Below are positions 26,711 to 36,300 of a DNA stretch of 64,000 bases, one piece after another. The stretch comes from CAYZWU01 sp964482235 (GTDB lineage: Bacteria; Planctomycetota; B15-G4; CAYZWU01). The notes under the pieces are model-generated. The model worked only from the letters and a program-made list of their open reading frames with translations, was not told the DNA's origin and ran no database searches. The stretch lies in NCBI GenBank assembly GCA_964482235.1, contig CAYZWU010000017.1, forward strand, positions 1-64,000, written 5' to 3'. How positions within the stretch are numbered: the stretch's first letter is position 1; every line of letters begins with the position of its first letter. Made by a program: the position numbers and the translations under genes.

Positions 26711-28150
26711 TCATCGGTTGTCGCCGCGGCGATCCTCCGTTCCGGTCAGCGAGGCGATGGCCCTGTCGCACCGCTTCCTCAGCAGGGACAGCTCTTTCTC
26801 CCGCCGGCCGTCGATCGCGAGGTTGGTGATTTCGTCTGGATCGGCGGCCAGATCGTAGAGCTCCTCGAATTCGGGATGGTCGGGGTAGCGGATGTACTTG
26901 AACCGCTCCGTGCGGATCGCCTCGGTGCGGGGAATCTTCGAAAAATCCCAGAGGTGCTCGCAGAAGATCTCCGACCTCTTTTTCCGGGCGACACCCCGGA
27001 GATGGGGGACCAGCGATTCCCCCTCCATCGATCCGGGCGCTTTCAGGCCGGCCATGTCGAGGATCGTCGGAGCGATGTCCACGTTCAAGGCCATGTCGAG
27101 GGGGACGCTGCCCTGTCTCGACCGGGGCAGGGACGGATCGCTGATGATGAGGGGGATGCGGATCGACGGCTCGTGCATCGTCCACTTGCCGGCGAATCCT
27201 CTCTCGCCCAGGAAGTAGCCGTTGTCGCTCATCACGATGAAGATCGTCTCCTCCTCCAGGCCGAACTGCCGCACCGCCTTCCGCAACCGTCCGATACCCC
27301 TGTCGATCCCGCTGATCATGCGGAAATACCCCTTGATCATCTCGTTCCGCTTCTGCGGCGAGTCGAACCGCCAGAACCATCGCTCCCGGTTCAGGGACTC
27401 CTTCACGAAACCGGGCAGGGACTCGAAGAAGGCGGGAGCCGCCGCGGCGGGGGGCGGGAAGACGGCATCGCGATAAAGGCTGTCGCAGCTTTCCGGCCAG
27501 ACGTACTGGTCGGGGTTGCTATCCTCGGCGTGCGGCGCATTGAAGCTGATCGAGAGACAGAAGGGCTGACCTCCATCGCATCCCTGCAGGAACTCGATCG
27601 CATGGTCGATGTTGATCTCCGTCAGATGCATCTCCTCCCCCTTGACCGTCTTGCTGTAGGGGTAGACGCCGGGCCGGAAGAAATCGAACATCCCGTCAAT
27701 GCAGCCCTCGGCCATCGCCACGCCGAGCTTGCCTACGAATCCCGTCCGGTATCCCGTCCGGCGGAGGAGGGACGGATAGCTCGAAGCGATCGCCTTCTGA
27801 TCGAGCGGCGGCTGCCTGAAGGTGTAACCGTGCGTCCGCTCGTAGAGGCCGGTGAGGATGGAGGCCCGGCTCGCCGCGCAGATCGGCGTGGTCACGAAGG
27901 CGTTGGGAAAGCGGACGCCCCTTGCCGCCAGGTCGTCCATGTTCGGAGTCGAGATCAACCTGTTCCCGGCGCAACCCAGCGCGTCGAAGCGCTGATCGTC
28001 CGTCACGATGAGGATGATGTTCGGCCGTCGGCCGGGATCACCCTGCCCTGTCTCGGGACTCCGGGGAAGGCGGCACCCCCCAAGCCCCAGCGAGGCGATG
28101 CCCAGCCCGCCGGCCGAAAGGGACAAAAAACGCCTTCTCGAGATCGGCAT
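26711..28150 (-). CDS. Tat-exported arylsulfatase-family lipoprotein
   Basis: The protein has 479 residues. SRRRFLSLSAGGLGIASLG is a twin-arginine signal that ends near a Cys (GLGGC), so it may be lipidated. The alkaline-phosphatase-fold metal site starts with VTDDQRFDALG. The formylglycine motif is Cys91-Ala-Ala-Ser-Arg (CxAxR), followed by ASILTG. The start at 28150 is set by GGAGG 8 nt upstream; a longer start at 28174 lacks one. Type I sulfatases remove sulfate esters, usually from polysaccharides. No maturase gene is seen in the window. The gene is 67 nt upstream of the activator gene on the same strand. Confidence 0.9.
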   Translation of the reverse strand: MPISRRRFLSLSAGGLGIASLGLGGCRLPRSPETGQGDPGRRPNIILIVTDDQRFDALGCAGNRLISTPNMDDLAARGVRFPNAFVTTPICAASRASILTGLYERTHGYTFRQPPLDQKAIASSYPSLLRRTGYRTGFVGKLGVAMAEGCIDGMFDFFRPGVYPYSKTVKGEEMHLTEINIDHAIEFLQGCDGGQPFCLSISFNAPHAEDSNPDQYVWPESCDSLYRDAVFPPPAAAAPAFFESLPGFVKESLNRERWFWRFDSPQKRNEMIKGYFRMISGIDRGIGRLRKAVRQFGLEEETIFIVMSDNGYFLGERGFAGKWTMHEPSIRIPLIISDPSLPRSRQGSVPLDMALNVDIAPTILDMAGLKAPGSMEGESLVPHLRGVARKKRSEIFCEHLWDFSKIPRTEAIRTERFKYIRYPDHPEFEELYDLAADPDEITNLAIDGRREKELSLLRKRCDRAIASLTGTEDRRGDNR

Positions 28151-28317
28151 CGTTCTTTCCTCCATGCGGTTCATGGGTTTACAATCGATCGTACACGACG
28201 ATCGAGGTCGAGTAAAAGCTGAATTACATCGGGGCAGAGGAAAGAAATATAGTAATGAAACAGGCTTTCAGCCGGTCTATCGGTTCGTTAATGATATTGG
28301 ACAATGAGTGATGAATG

Positions 28318-28332
28318 GCGGACAATGTCCGC
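28318..28332. promoter_or_regulatory. 15-bp perfect palindrome upstream of the CsgG-like lipoprotein
   Basis: GCGGACA-A-TGTCCGC lies 26 nt before the ATG at 28358. GGACAATG is also present just upstream near 28309, giving a partial repeat. It may be an operator for the rightward uptake operon, or an RNA hairpin in the leader. No riboswitch core is recognisable in 28151-28357. Confidence 0.35.
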
Positions 28333-28357
28333 TCGAAACAGAAAAGAGGATCATGCG

Positions 28358-29119
28358 ATGCGCTTGCTTGTTCTGATTCTGGTTGTTTTGACCGGCGGCT
28401 GCGCGAGTTCGGGCCCCTCCCCGCTGAAGAGCCGGATCCACGAGATGGGAGACCAGATGGCCGTGGCTTTCGAAAAGTCCCCGACGATCCAGAGGGTGGC
28501 GGTGACGGCAGCCAGGGGGGATGATGCCGACCTGTCCCTCTGGTGCGCCCGGGAGCTCGAATCGAACCTCGTCGAGAGAGAAAGGGTGGCCGTACTCGAC
28601 CGATCCGATCTGACCGAACTGCTTGCCGAGCACGAGCTCGTTCTGAGCGACATCTTCGATGACGAGGCGCGCGTGAAGATCGGATCGCTCGTCGGCGCCG
28701 ACGCGCTGATCATCATGGAGATCCAGCCGAATCCGGACGGGAGCGCCTATGCCCTGAGGGGACGGCTCGTCGCCCTCGACACCGGCCGGATCATGGCATC
28801 CCACAGTTCCACCCTCGAATCCGACGAGCTCGGTTTCGGTGAGGGGACGGAAGGAGAGGGAGGCGGCTTCTTCGCCGGAACGGGCAATGTCCTTCTTTTC
28901 ATCCTGAAGCTGCCGGCAACACCGGTCGGCATGTTCTTCGACATCTTCGAAACGACCTGCGTCAGGCAGCACGGTGTCGGGTCGCGCATGTCCGTCTCCT
29001 ATCCCGAGCGTGTCTGCATCGGCCTGTGGGACGGGATTCCCTTTCTCTTCCCCTGGGCCGGGGGTGTTTTTTACAACAAGCTCTATCTCACCCGAACGAT
29101 GTGGAATTCCTGGTTCTGA
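28358..29119 (+). CDS. CsgG/FlgO-like outer-membrane lipoprotein
   Basis: The 253-residue protein has a lipoprotein signal (LLVLILVVLTGGC). Residues about 20-145 resemble the CsgG/FlgO/LpoB fold: a strand-rich core with ERERVAVLDRSDLTELLAE, a second helix segment and GSLVGADALIIMEI. A Gly-rich loop and a hydrophobic, aromatic C-terminus follow. The start at 28358 places the lipobox correctly; a longer frame upstream adds a hydrophilic tail that would spoil the signal. It opens the rightward operon, 56 nt before the first binding protein. A role in assembling or gating an outer-membrane complex is inference. Confidence 0.68.
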   Translation: MRLLVLILVVLTGGCASSGPSPLKSRIHEMGDQMAVAFEKSPTIQRVAVTAARGDDADLSLWCARELESNLVERERVAVLDRSDLTELLAEHELVLSDIFDDEARVKIGSLVGADALIIMEIQPNPDGSAYALRGRLVALDTGRIMASHSSTLESDELGFGEGTEGEGGGFFAGTGNVLLFILKLPATPVGMFFDIFETTCVRQHGVGSRMSVSYPERVCIGLWDGIPFLFPWAGGVFYNKLYLTRTMWNSWF

Positions 29120-29175
29120 AAGAGCGGGGAGCGTCCCCGCAGCAGGACCGGGCTCGAGAAGCCCCTTGAGAAGTC

Positions 29176-29958
29176 ATGGATAACAGAAGAAAAACCTGCA
29201 TCCCGACCTATTACGTCTCCCTGCTCCTGTTCCTGATCTGCCTTCCCCTGTCCGGCTGCGGCGGCGGGGAAGAGGCCGATGGGGACGAACTGCTCGTCCT
29301 CTGCGGGAGCTCCTTCGTCACTCCTCTCGAAGAGCTTGCCGCCGCATTCACCGAGGAGACGGGGATCAAGGTGCTCCACACGGTGGCCGGGAGCGAGGAC
29401 TTCCTGCCCCTCGTCAAGGCTGGGCGGCAGGGCGACATCCTGGTCACCCACGATCCCTACCTCGATTACGTGAGGGAGGCCAAGGCCCTGGCCGGCCACA
29501 CGCGCGTCGGCTTCCTGGCGCCGGTCCTGGCGGTGCAGAAGGGCAACCCCTGCGTCGTGAAGGCCATCGACGACCTGGCGCGCTCCGGACTTCGCGTGGC
29601 CCTGTCGAACCCCGAGTACTCCACCTGCGGGGAGATGGTCTTCCATCTTCTCGAGAAGAAGGGGCTCCTCGAGAAGGTGACGGCAAACGTGGGCAACCGG
29701 CTCACCAAGGGGCACAGCAACCTGGGGACCTTCCTCGAGACCGGTGCGGTGGATGCCGTGATCATGTGGAACGGCGTGGCCACGAATTTCGCCGATGCCG
29801 TCGACGTGGTTCCCACTCCCTACGAGTACGACCAGGAGATCGCCGTCCATCTCATGGGGCTCGACTACTCGAAGCATCCCGATCTCGTCGAACGCTTCGT
29901 CTCCTTCGCGAAGGAGAAGGGGCCTGCCGTCTTCGCCCGTCACGGCTACGTGAAGTGA
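29176..29958 (+). CDS. ModA-like substrate-binding lipoprotein 1
   Basis: The 260-residue protein has a lipoprotein signal (LLLFLICLPLSGC). The mature part is a type II periplasmic binding protein of the molybdate/tungstate-like group: VLCGSSFVTPLEELAAAF at the first strand-helix, HTVAGSEDFLPLVKAG, GDILVTHDPYLD, and VDAVIMWNGVA near the C-terminus. It captures a ligand for the downstream permease. In ModA an oxyanion is held by Ser and backbone groups; Ser residues occur at matching spots (CGSS, AGSED). The ligand cannot be assigned. Only 9 nt separate it from the second binding protein. Confidence 0.85.
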   Translation: MDNRRKTCIPTYYVSLLLFLICLPLSGCGGGEEADGDELLVLCGSSFVTPLEELAAAFTEETGIKVLHTVAGSEDFLPLVKAGRQGDILVTHDPYLDYVREAKALAGHTRVGFLAPVLAVQKGNPCVVKAIDDLARSGLRVALSNPEYSTCGEMVFHLLEKKGLLEKVTANVGNRLTKGHSNLGTFLETGAVDAVIMWNGVATNFADAVDVVPTPYEYDQEIAVHLMGLDYSKHPDLVERFVSFAKEKGPAVFARHGYVK

Positions 29959-29967
29959 GGCCCGGCG

Positions 29968-30756
29968 ATGAATCGACTCCTCCCCACATCGGTCCTGGCG
30001 ATTGCGGCGATTTTTCTTCTTTGCGGCTGCAGCGGCGAGGAGGAGAGCGGGATCCTGCTCTATTGCGGCGCCGGCATCAGACCGCCGGTCGATGAGCTGG
30101 CAGCGATCTTCGAGGACGAGGAGGGCATCGAGGTCTCCATCGACTACGCCGGCAGCGAGGTGATTCTCTCGAGGCTCACCTTGAGCCGCACGGGCGATCT
30201 CTTCATGCCGGGGGACAGGTTCTACATGGACCAGGCCGACGAGGCCGGGTTGGTGCTCGAGAGGGAGCCGGTCTGCCGGTTCGTGCCTGTCATCCTGGTC
30301 CGGAAGGGCAATCCAAAGAACATCAGCCGCCTCGAGGATCTTCTCCGGCCCGCGGTGAAGCTCGGTCTCGGCGACCCGGAGGCCTGCGCCGTGGGGAGGA
30401 AGTCGCGGAAGATCTTCGCCTCCATCGGCGTGAAGTGGGATGAGCTCCGGAGCAGGACGGCCTACCTGGCGCAGACGGTCAACGATCTCGGGCTTCAGGT
30501 TCGTTTGGGTTTGCTCGACGCGGTGATCGTCTGGGACGCCGTGGCGGAGTATTACAGGAACGATGCCGAGGTCGTGGCCATCCCCGAGGAGCAGAACATC
30601 ATCTCGTGCGTGGATCTCGGCCTCTTGACCTTCACCGGGAACCGCGAGGCGGCGAAGCGGTTCATGGAGTTCACCCGGTCTTCGCGCGGGAAGGAGATTT
30701 TTACGAAGCATGGATACGGGAGGATTCCAGTCGAGGACTATGAGACGGAAAAGTGA
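29968..30756 (+). CDS. ModA-like substrate-binding lipoprotein 2
   Basis: The 262-residue protein has a lipoprotein signal (IAAIFLLCGC). It is a diverged paralogue of the preceding protein: LYCGAGIRPPVDELAAIF replaces the CGSS strand, DYAGSEVILSRL replaces AGSED, and DAVIVWDAVAEYYRND matches the C-terminal lobe. The altered first binding segment suggests a different ligand or different affinity. It shares the permease and ATPase encoded downstream. Its 3' end overlaps the next gene. Confidence 0.84.
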   Translation: MNRLLPTSVLAIAAIFLLCGCSGEEESGILLYCGAGIRPPVDELAAIFEDEEGIEVSIDYAGSEVILSRLTLSRTGDLFMPGDRFYMDQADEAGLVLEREPVCRFVPVILVRKGNPKNISRLEDLLRPAVKLGLGDPEACAVGRKSRKIFASIGVKWDELRSRTAYLAQTVNDLGLQVRLGLLDAVIVWDAVAEYYRNDAEVVAIPEEQNIISCVDLGLLTFTGNREAAKRFMEFTRSSRGKEIFTKHGYGRIPVEDYETEK

Positions 30757-31441
30757 TCGGGAAAGGGACCATGAAACCGGGCTTCACCGGCGCCAGGTCC
30801 CGGTGATCCTCAAGAACAGGAGCGGCGAGTGGCTCGCGGCGGTGCTTGTCTACGCAGTCTTCTTCCTCATCATGTTGGAGTATCATCGCTGGCGGCAGAA
30901 GCCCTACTCCTTCTTCACGGCCAACAAGGCCATGGCCATCTCGTCGAGTCTCCTCTTCTGCCTCGCGCTTTTCCTGGGGCCGCTCTACCGCCTGACCGGG
31001 CGCTTCGAGAATACGCTGAGGCTGAGGCGCTGCTTCGGGCTCGTGGGAGCGGGATTCCTGATCCCTCATCTTGTCCTGTCGCTCTTCCTCGTTGACCGGT
31101 TCGACTGGGAATACTATTTCGAGAAGTGGCCGTCATGGCTCTTCGCCGCAGCGTCGCTGGCCGGATTCGCCCGGCTGGCCGCGGCCTCGTACGAGAGAGA
31201 CTTCAGGCGCCTCGGGAAAGAGAGGTGGATCAGGCTTCAGCAGTGGGGGCCCGTGTTCCTCGCACTGATCGTGGTTCACATCGTCTTCCTGGGCAAGGTG
31301 CCGAACTGGATTGCCTGGTGCCAGACGATCGATCTGCCCGTTCCGCCGGGAACGACTGTCCCGTCGACGGCCGTCATTCTCACTCTCGCCCTGCGCGCAG
31401 TGGACCGGTTCGCTGCTTCGAGAAGAGGAGAAAGAGCGTGA
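30740..31441 (+). CDS. Ferric-reductase-like (MsrQ/YedZ-type) transmembrane protein
   Basis: The protein has about 233 residues with roughly six transmembrane helices: WLAAVLVYAVFFLIM, SSSLLFCLALFLGPL, GLVGAGFLIPHLVLSLF, WLFAAASLAGFARL, GPVFLALIVVHIVFL and a final helix. His residues in IPHLVLS and VVHIVFL sit where the ferric-reductase-like superfamily binds haem b. It may move electrons to the periplasm. ATG at 30740 has GAGG close upstream; 30710 is an alternative start. It overlaps the previous gene by 17 nt and shares one base (TGATG) with the permease start, an unusual but tight place for a redox protein inside an ABC operon. Confidence 0.72.
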   Translation: MRRKSDRERDHETGLHRRQVPVILKNRSGEWLAAVLVYAVFFLIMLEYHRWRQKPYSFFTANKAMAISSSLLFCLALFLGPLYRLTGRFENTLRLRRCFGLVGAGFLIPHLVLSLFLVDRFDWEYYFEKWPSWLFAAASLAGFARLAAASYERDFRRLGKERWIRLQQWGPVFLALIVVHIVFLGKVPNWIAWCQTIDLPVPPGTTVPSTAVILTLALRAVDRFAASRRGERA

Positions 31442-32265
31442 TGCGGGATGAGAACGGGGCGGTGAGCGGCTGGAAGGGCAGGCTTTTCAAGGCGGTCTGC
31501 TTCCTCTTCCTGGCCCTCTTCGTCGCCTTCGTTGTGCTCCTGATCATTGCGGACGTCTTGTACATCGATCCGCAATCGTTCCTGCAGGCGCTCTCGACGC
31601 CGAAGATCATGCACGCGTTCTGGAACAGCATCTGGACCAGCTTCCTCGCCGTCCTGGTTTCCCTCCTCTTCGCCGTGCCGGTCGGCTACGTCATGAGCCG
31701 GTACCGCTTTCCCGGCCATCTCCTCTGCGACACGGTGATCGATCTGCCGATCATCTTTCCGCCCGTGGTGGCCGGCCTGACCCTACTCGTCTTCTTCTCC
31801 CAGACCGGGCTGGGGCAGTGGGTGCAGAACGACCTGGGCCTTCAGTTCGTCTTCCAGCCGAAGGGGATCGTGCTTTGCCAGTTCCTCGTCTCGGCCAGCT
31901 TCGCCATCCGTGCCGCCAGGATCGCCTTCGATGAAGTGGACCGGCGTGTCGAGAAGGTGGCCCTGACGCTGGGTTGCACAACCTTCGGCGCCTTTCGCCG
32001 CGTCACCCTGCCGCTGGCCGCCCGGGGCATTGCGGCAGGCGCCATCCTGGTGTGGGCGCGGGCCTTCGGCCTCTTCGGTCCCTTGATGATCTTTGTCGGT
32101 TCGGTGCGCGGCAGGACCGAGGTCCTGAGCTCCACCGTCTACCTCGAGCAATCGGTGGGGCGTCTCGACGTGGCCCTCGCCGTGGCCCTGCTGATGATCG
32201 CCGTGGCTCTCGTGGCGCTCACCACGATCCGTGTGGTGGGCGGAAAGGTGACGGTGTATCGATGA
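31441..32265 (+). CDS. ModB-like ABC transporter permease
   Basis: The 274-residue inner-membrane protein has about six transmembrane helices. The EAA-type loop that docks the ATPase is EKVALTLGCTTFGAFRRVTLPLA, here noted by its key Glu, Gly and LPLA. PVGYVMSRYRFPG and DLPIIFPPVVAGL match molybdate/tungstate-type permeases. The start overlaps the stop of the reductase-like gene by one base and its own stop overlaps the ATPase start by 4 nt (ATGA). It forms the membrane channel with the downstream ATPase. Confidence 0.88.
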   Translation: MRDENGAVSGWKGRLFKAVCFLFLALFVAFVVLLIIADVLYIDPQSFLQALSTPKIMHAFWNSIWTSFLAVLVSLLFAVPVGYVMSRYRFPGHLLCDTVIDLPIIFPPVVAGLTLLVFFSQTGLGQWVQNDLGLQFVFQPKGIVLCQFLVSASFAIRAARIAFDEVDRRVEKVALTLGCTTFGAFRRVTLPLAARGIAAGAILVWARAFGLFGPLMIFVGSVRGRTEVLSSTVYLEQSVGRLDVALAVALLMIAVALVALTTIRVVGGKVTVYR

Positions 32266-33332
32266 TCTGCGTGGAAGGGCTGTCGTATTCCGTTGGCAAG
32301 TTCCGGCTCGGTCCCGTTGACCTGGCCGTGCCGCGCGGCGAGTACTTCGTGCTTCTCGGTCCGCCCGGATCGGGAAAGAGCCTTTTCCTCGAATGCCTCG
32401 CCGGACTGAAGCGCGTCGAGGCCGGACGCGTCTCGATCAACGATCGCGACGTGACCGGAGTGACGCCGCGCTCCCGCGCCGTCGGCTACGTGCCCCAGGA
32501 TTATGCCCTTTTCCCGCACCTCACCGTGCGGCGCAACATCGGATTCGGTCTCGAGGCGCACGGCAGGGGAAAGAGCGAGGCGAGGGCCAGGACCCGGGAG
32601 ATGGCCGAAAAGCTGGCGATCAGCCACCTTCTCGACCGCACGGTCAGGGGATTGAGCGGCGGGGAGATGCAGCGCGTCGCCCTGGCCCGGGCCCTGGTGC
32701 TGGAGCCCGAGGTCCTGCTGCTCGACGAACCGGTGAGCGCCCTCGACGAGTCGACGCGCCACGAGGTCTGCTTCGAGATCCGCCGCTTCCAGAAGCTGTC
32801 AGGCGTCACCACGATCCACGTGAGTCACAACCTGGAGGAGGCCTTCGACCTGGCCGAGCGGGCCGGAGTGCTGCACGAGGGACGGTTCCGACAGGTCGGT
32901 ACGATCAGCGATCTTCTGCGGCGGCCCGCGACCGGTTTTGTGGCCCGGTTCATGCGCTGCGGCAACATCCTGAAGGGCCTGGCCGAGTGCGACGGCCCTT
33001 CTTCCGGCACGACCTCCGTGACCGTCGGTCCGATCCGCATCGTTGTTGACGGGAGGTGGAAGGGGCCGGTGCAGCTCGTTGTCCGGCCGGAGAGCGTTCG
33101 GCTGATCAACCCGCCCGCGGACCGGGAGCCGGAGGAGAACGAACTGCCCGTCAAACCCCTTCATGTCGCGGACCGGGGAAGCAGCCTCAGGGTGGAGCTT
33201 GCCGGTCCCGTGAACCTCACGGCGCATCTCTCCTTCTCCCGCATGTCCGAGATCGAGGGTGCGAGGAACGGGGAGCTCGTCGCCGTCCTGCCTCGAGAGC
33301 AGATTCATGTGATCAAGGAGACCGTGCAGTGA
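32262..33332 (+). CDS. ModC-like ABC transporter ATPase
   Basis: This 356-residue cytosolic ATPase is complete: Walker A GPPGSGKS near residue 33, Q-loop in VPQDYALFPH, signature LSGGEMQ, Walker B VLLLDEPVSALD and switch His in VSHNLEE. Residues about 230-356 are a TOBE-like regulatory extension as in ModC and other oxyanion or metal importers. The start overlaps the permease stop (ATGA), and its stop overlaps the following gene (GTGA). It energises uptake through the permease. Confidence 0.9.
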   Translation: MICVEGLSYSVGKFRLGPVDLAVPRGEYFVLLGPPGSGKSLFLECLAGLKRVEAGRVSINDRDVTGVTPRSRAVGYVPQDYALFPHLTVRRNIGFGLEAHGRGKSEARARTREMAEKLAISHLLDRTVRGLSGGEMQRVALARALVLEPEVLLLDEPVSALDESTRHEVCFEIRRFQKLSGVTTIHVSHNLEEAFDLAERAGVLHEGRFRQVGTISDLLRRPATGFVARFMRCGNILKGLAECDGPSSGTTSVTVGPIRIVVDGRWKGPVQLVVRPESVRLINPPADREPEENELPVKPLHVADRGSSLRVELAGPVNLTAHLSFSRMSEIEGARNGELVAVLPREQIHVIKETVQ

Positions 33333-36300
33333 TCGATCAGCGCCCGGTGCGACATTTACTATTGCTTGCTTTCTCTCTTTCTCTGCTGTGCGGCACGGCC
33401 TTCGGGGAAGACTGGCCGACCTACGGCCATGACAGCCGGCGGAGCGGCGTCACATCGGAAGAGCTCGTCCCTCCTCTCGTCGAGGTCTGGGTGCACAGGC
33501 CGAAGAATCCGCCGCAGCCGGCGTGGCCGCCTCCCGCGCGGGCCGACTTCTGGCACGGCAAGAGCGATCTCAATCCGCGCGTCACCTTCGACCGGGCCTA
33601 TCATGTGGCCGCAGCCGGTGATTTCGTCTTTTTCGGGTCGTCGGCTGACGACAAGATCTACTCCCTCGATGCCGGAACGGGAGAGGAGAGGTGGTCGTTC
33701 TTCACCGACGGGCCGGTGAGGCTGGCTCCCTGCATCTCCGACGGCCGGCTCTATGCCGGATCGGACGACGGTTCGGTCTACTGCCTCGATGCCGCCACGG
33801 GCCGCCTCCTCTGGCGATATCGACCTTCCCGGGTCGATCGCTGCGTGCCGGGCAACGAGCGGATGATCTCTGCCGCGCCGGTGCGCACCGGTGTGATCGT
33901 GGAAAAGGGGACCGCCTATTTCTGCTCCGGCCTCTTTCCCACCGACAACGTCAGGTTGGTCGCCCTCGACGCCCGGACGGGCAAGCTGAAATGGGAGAAG
34001 AAGCACCTCGTCTCCCCGCAGGGCTACATGCTCGGCTCGAAGACCAGGCTCTACGTCCCCACCGGGCGTACGGCTCCCGCGATCCTGAGCCGCAAGGACG
34101 GCAGCTTTCTCGGAACGTGCAAGGGATCCGTCGGTGCATGGGCCCTCGTCACCGGCGATGACATGATCGTGCACGGCCCGGGCGACGCCGGCCACCTCGG
34201 TCTCGTTGCCGCCGAGAACGTCGATCACATGGCGACCTTCCGCGGCACCAGGATGATCGTGAGGAGCGGCATCGCCTATCTCCTCTCGAAGACCGGACTG
34301 AGCGCCTTCGATCGAGTCCGCTACCTCGACCTGGTCCGCGAGCGCCGGAAGCTGTCCGCCGAGGCCGAGTCGTTGAAAAAGGAGATCAAGGCATTCGGCG
34401 AGAAGACCGGGCCGAAGCGGAAGAAGGCCGAAGACCGGCTCGCGAAGGTGAACGAGGCGCTCGAGAAGAACTCGAAAGCCATGGGGGATTGCACCCTCTG
34501 GGAGCGGTCGGCTGCCGCACCCTTTGCGCTCATCGCGGCCGGCGGCCTGCTCTATGCCGGAGGCGAGGATCGCGTGGCCGCATTCAGATCCACGGACGGC
34601 TTGCCGCTCTGGGAGGGAAAGGTGGACGGCCGGGCCCACGGCCTGGCCGTGGCGAACGGCTCCCTTCTCGTCAGTACCGACAAGGGAACGATACACTGCT
34701 TCAGGGGGCGGTCCGGCGGGCCGGATAGGGAGTCCGCGGGGTTGACCGACGGCGCATCCGCTCGAGGCGATGGCAAGGGATCAACGGAAGCGGACCGGAA
34801 GAAGGAGAGCGACACCGCTGCCTCGCCCCATGCCGAAGCGGCGCAGCGGATCGTGGCGCATCTCGACACTCGCAAGGGATACTGCCTCGTCGTGGGCTGC
34901 GGCGAGGGGAGGCTCGCCCGGGAGATCGCGCGGTTGACGGAGATGCGCATCCTCTGCGTGGACAGCGATCGCGATCGTGTCGATGCCGCTCGCCGGACGA
35001 TCGATGCGGCCGGGCTCTACGGCACGCGCATCACCGTTCATCACGCCGATCCGGCAAAGCTTCCCTATCCCGACTACTTCGCCAACCTGATCGTTTCGGA
35101 CTCGGTGCTCGAAACGGGCCGGATCGCCGGGTCCGGGACCGCGATGAGCCCGGCGAAGGAGATCTACCGCCTGCTGCGTCCCTGGGGCGGCCTGGCCGTC
35201 ATCGGCCAGACAGAGACTTTTGCCGCCCGCTCGGCCCTTCAGAAGCTCGACTTGAGGCAGTGGAGCCGATCCTTTCCCCGGTCGGAGATGACGATCGAGG
35301 AGAGCGGCGGTCTCTTCGCAGTCGTGCGTCGAGGCGCCCTCGAAGGCGCCGGTGAATGGACCCACATGTACGCCGACGCCGGAAACACGGCCTGCTCGGA
35401 AGACGTCCTTGTCAAGGGACCGCTCGAGATCCAGTGGTTCGGCCGCCCGGGCCCGCGGCTGATGATCGACAGGCACCACCGGAACGTCCCGCCCCTCTTC
35501 AAGGCCGGCCGTCTCTTCGTGCCGGCCGACGACCGTGTGATCTGCGTGGACGCCTACAACGGCACGCGCCAGTACGACCTCGTCCACCCGGGATCGAGAC
35601 GGCTCGGCATCTTTCTCGACACGAGCCACATCGTGCTGGACGATACGCGGCTCTTCGTGGCGTACAAGGACAGGTGCGAGGCCTTCGATGCGGCGACGGG
35701 CGAACCGGCGGCCACCTACTTGATACCGCAGCCGGCTGATGGCGAGCCGACCCACTGGAGTTACGTGGCGCGAGAGGGCGGTCTGCTCCTCGGATCGGGC
35801 CGGATCCCGGGCGCCTCCTACACCGAGACGAGCCGCACCGCCGACGAGGCGCTCTGGTACGACAACATGTCGCTCGTCACGAGCCGCCACCTCTTCGCTC
35901 TCGATACGGAAACAGGAAAGGTCGCATGGACCTACCGGTCAGGCGTGATCATCAACACCACGCTCACCGTGGGGGAGGGCCGGATCCACTTCCTCGAATC
36001 GCATAGCTCGGCAGCCCTGGCCAACGAGATCGGGCGGATGCAGGCCAGGACGTTTCTCGCTGACGGGGACAACTTCCTCACGGCGATCGATCTCGCTTCC
36101 GGCCGCGTTGTATACAGGAGGAAGATCGACCTGTCCGACTGCCGCCTCATCGCCTACCTGGGGTATGCCGACGGGATGCTCGTGCTGAGCGGCTGCCGCT
36201 ACGTGGAGGGGAAGCTCTGGTACTTCATCCGGGGCCTCAAGGCCTCTTCAGGAAAGGAGAAGTGGAAGCAGAGCCATGACTCGGGATTCAAACCGGGCGG

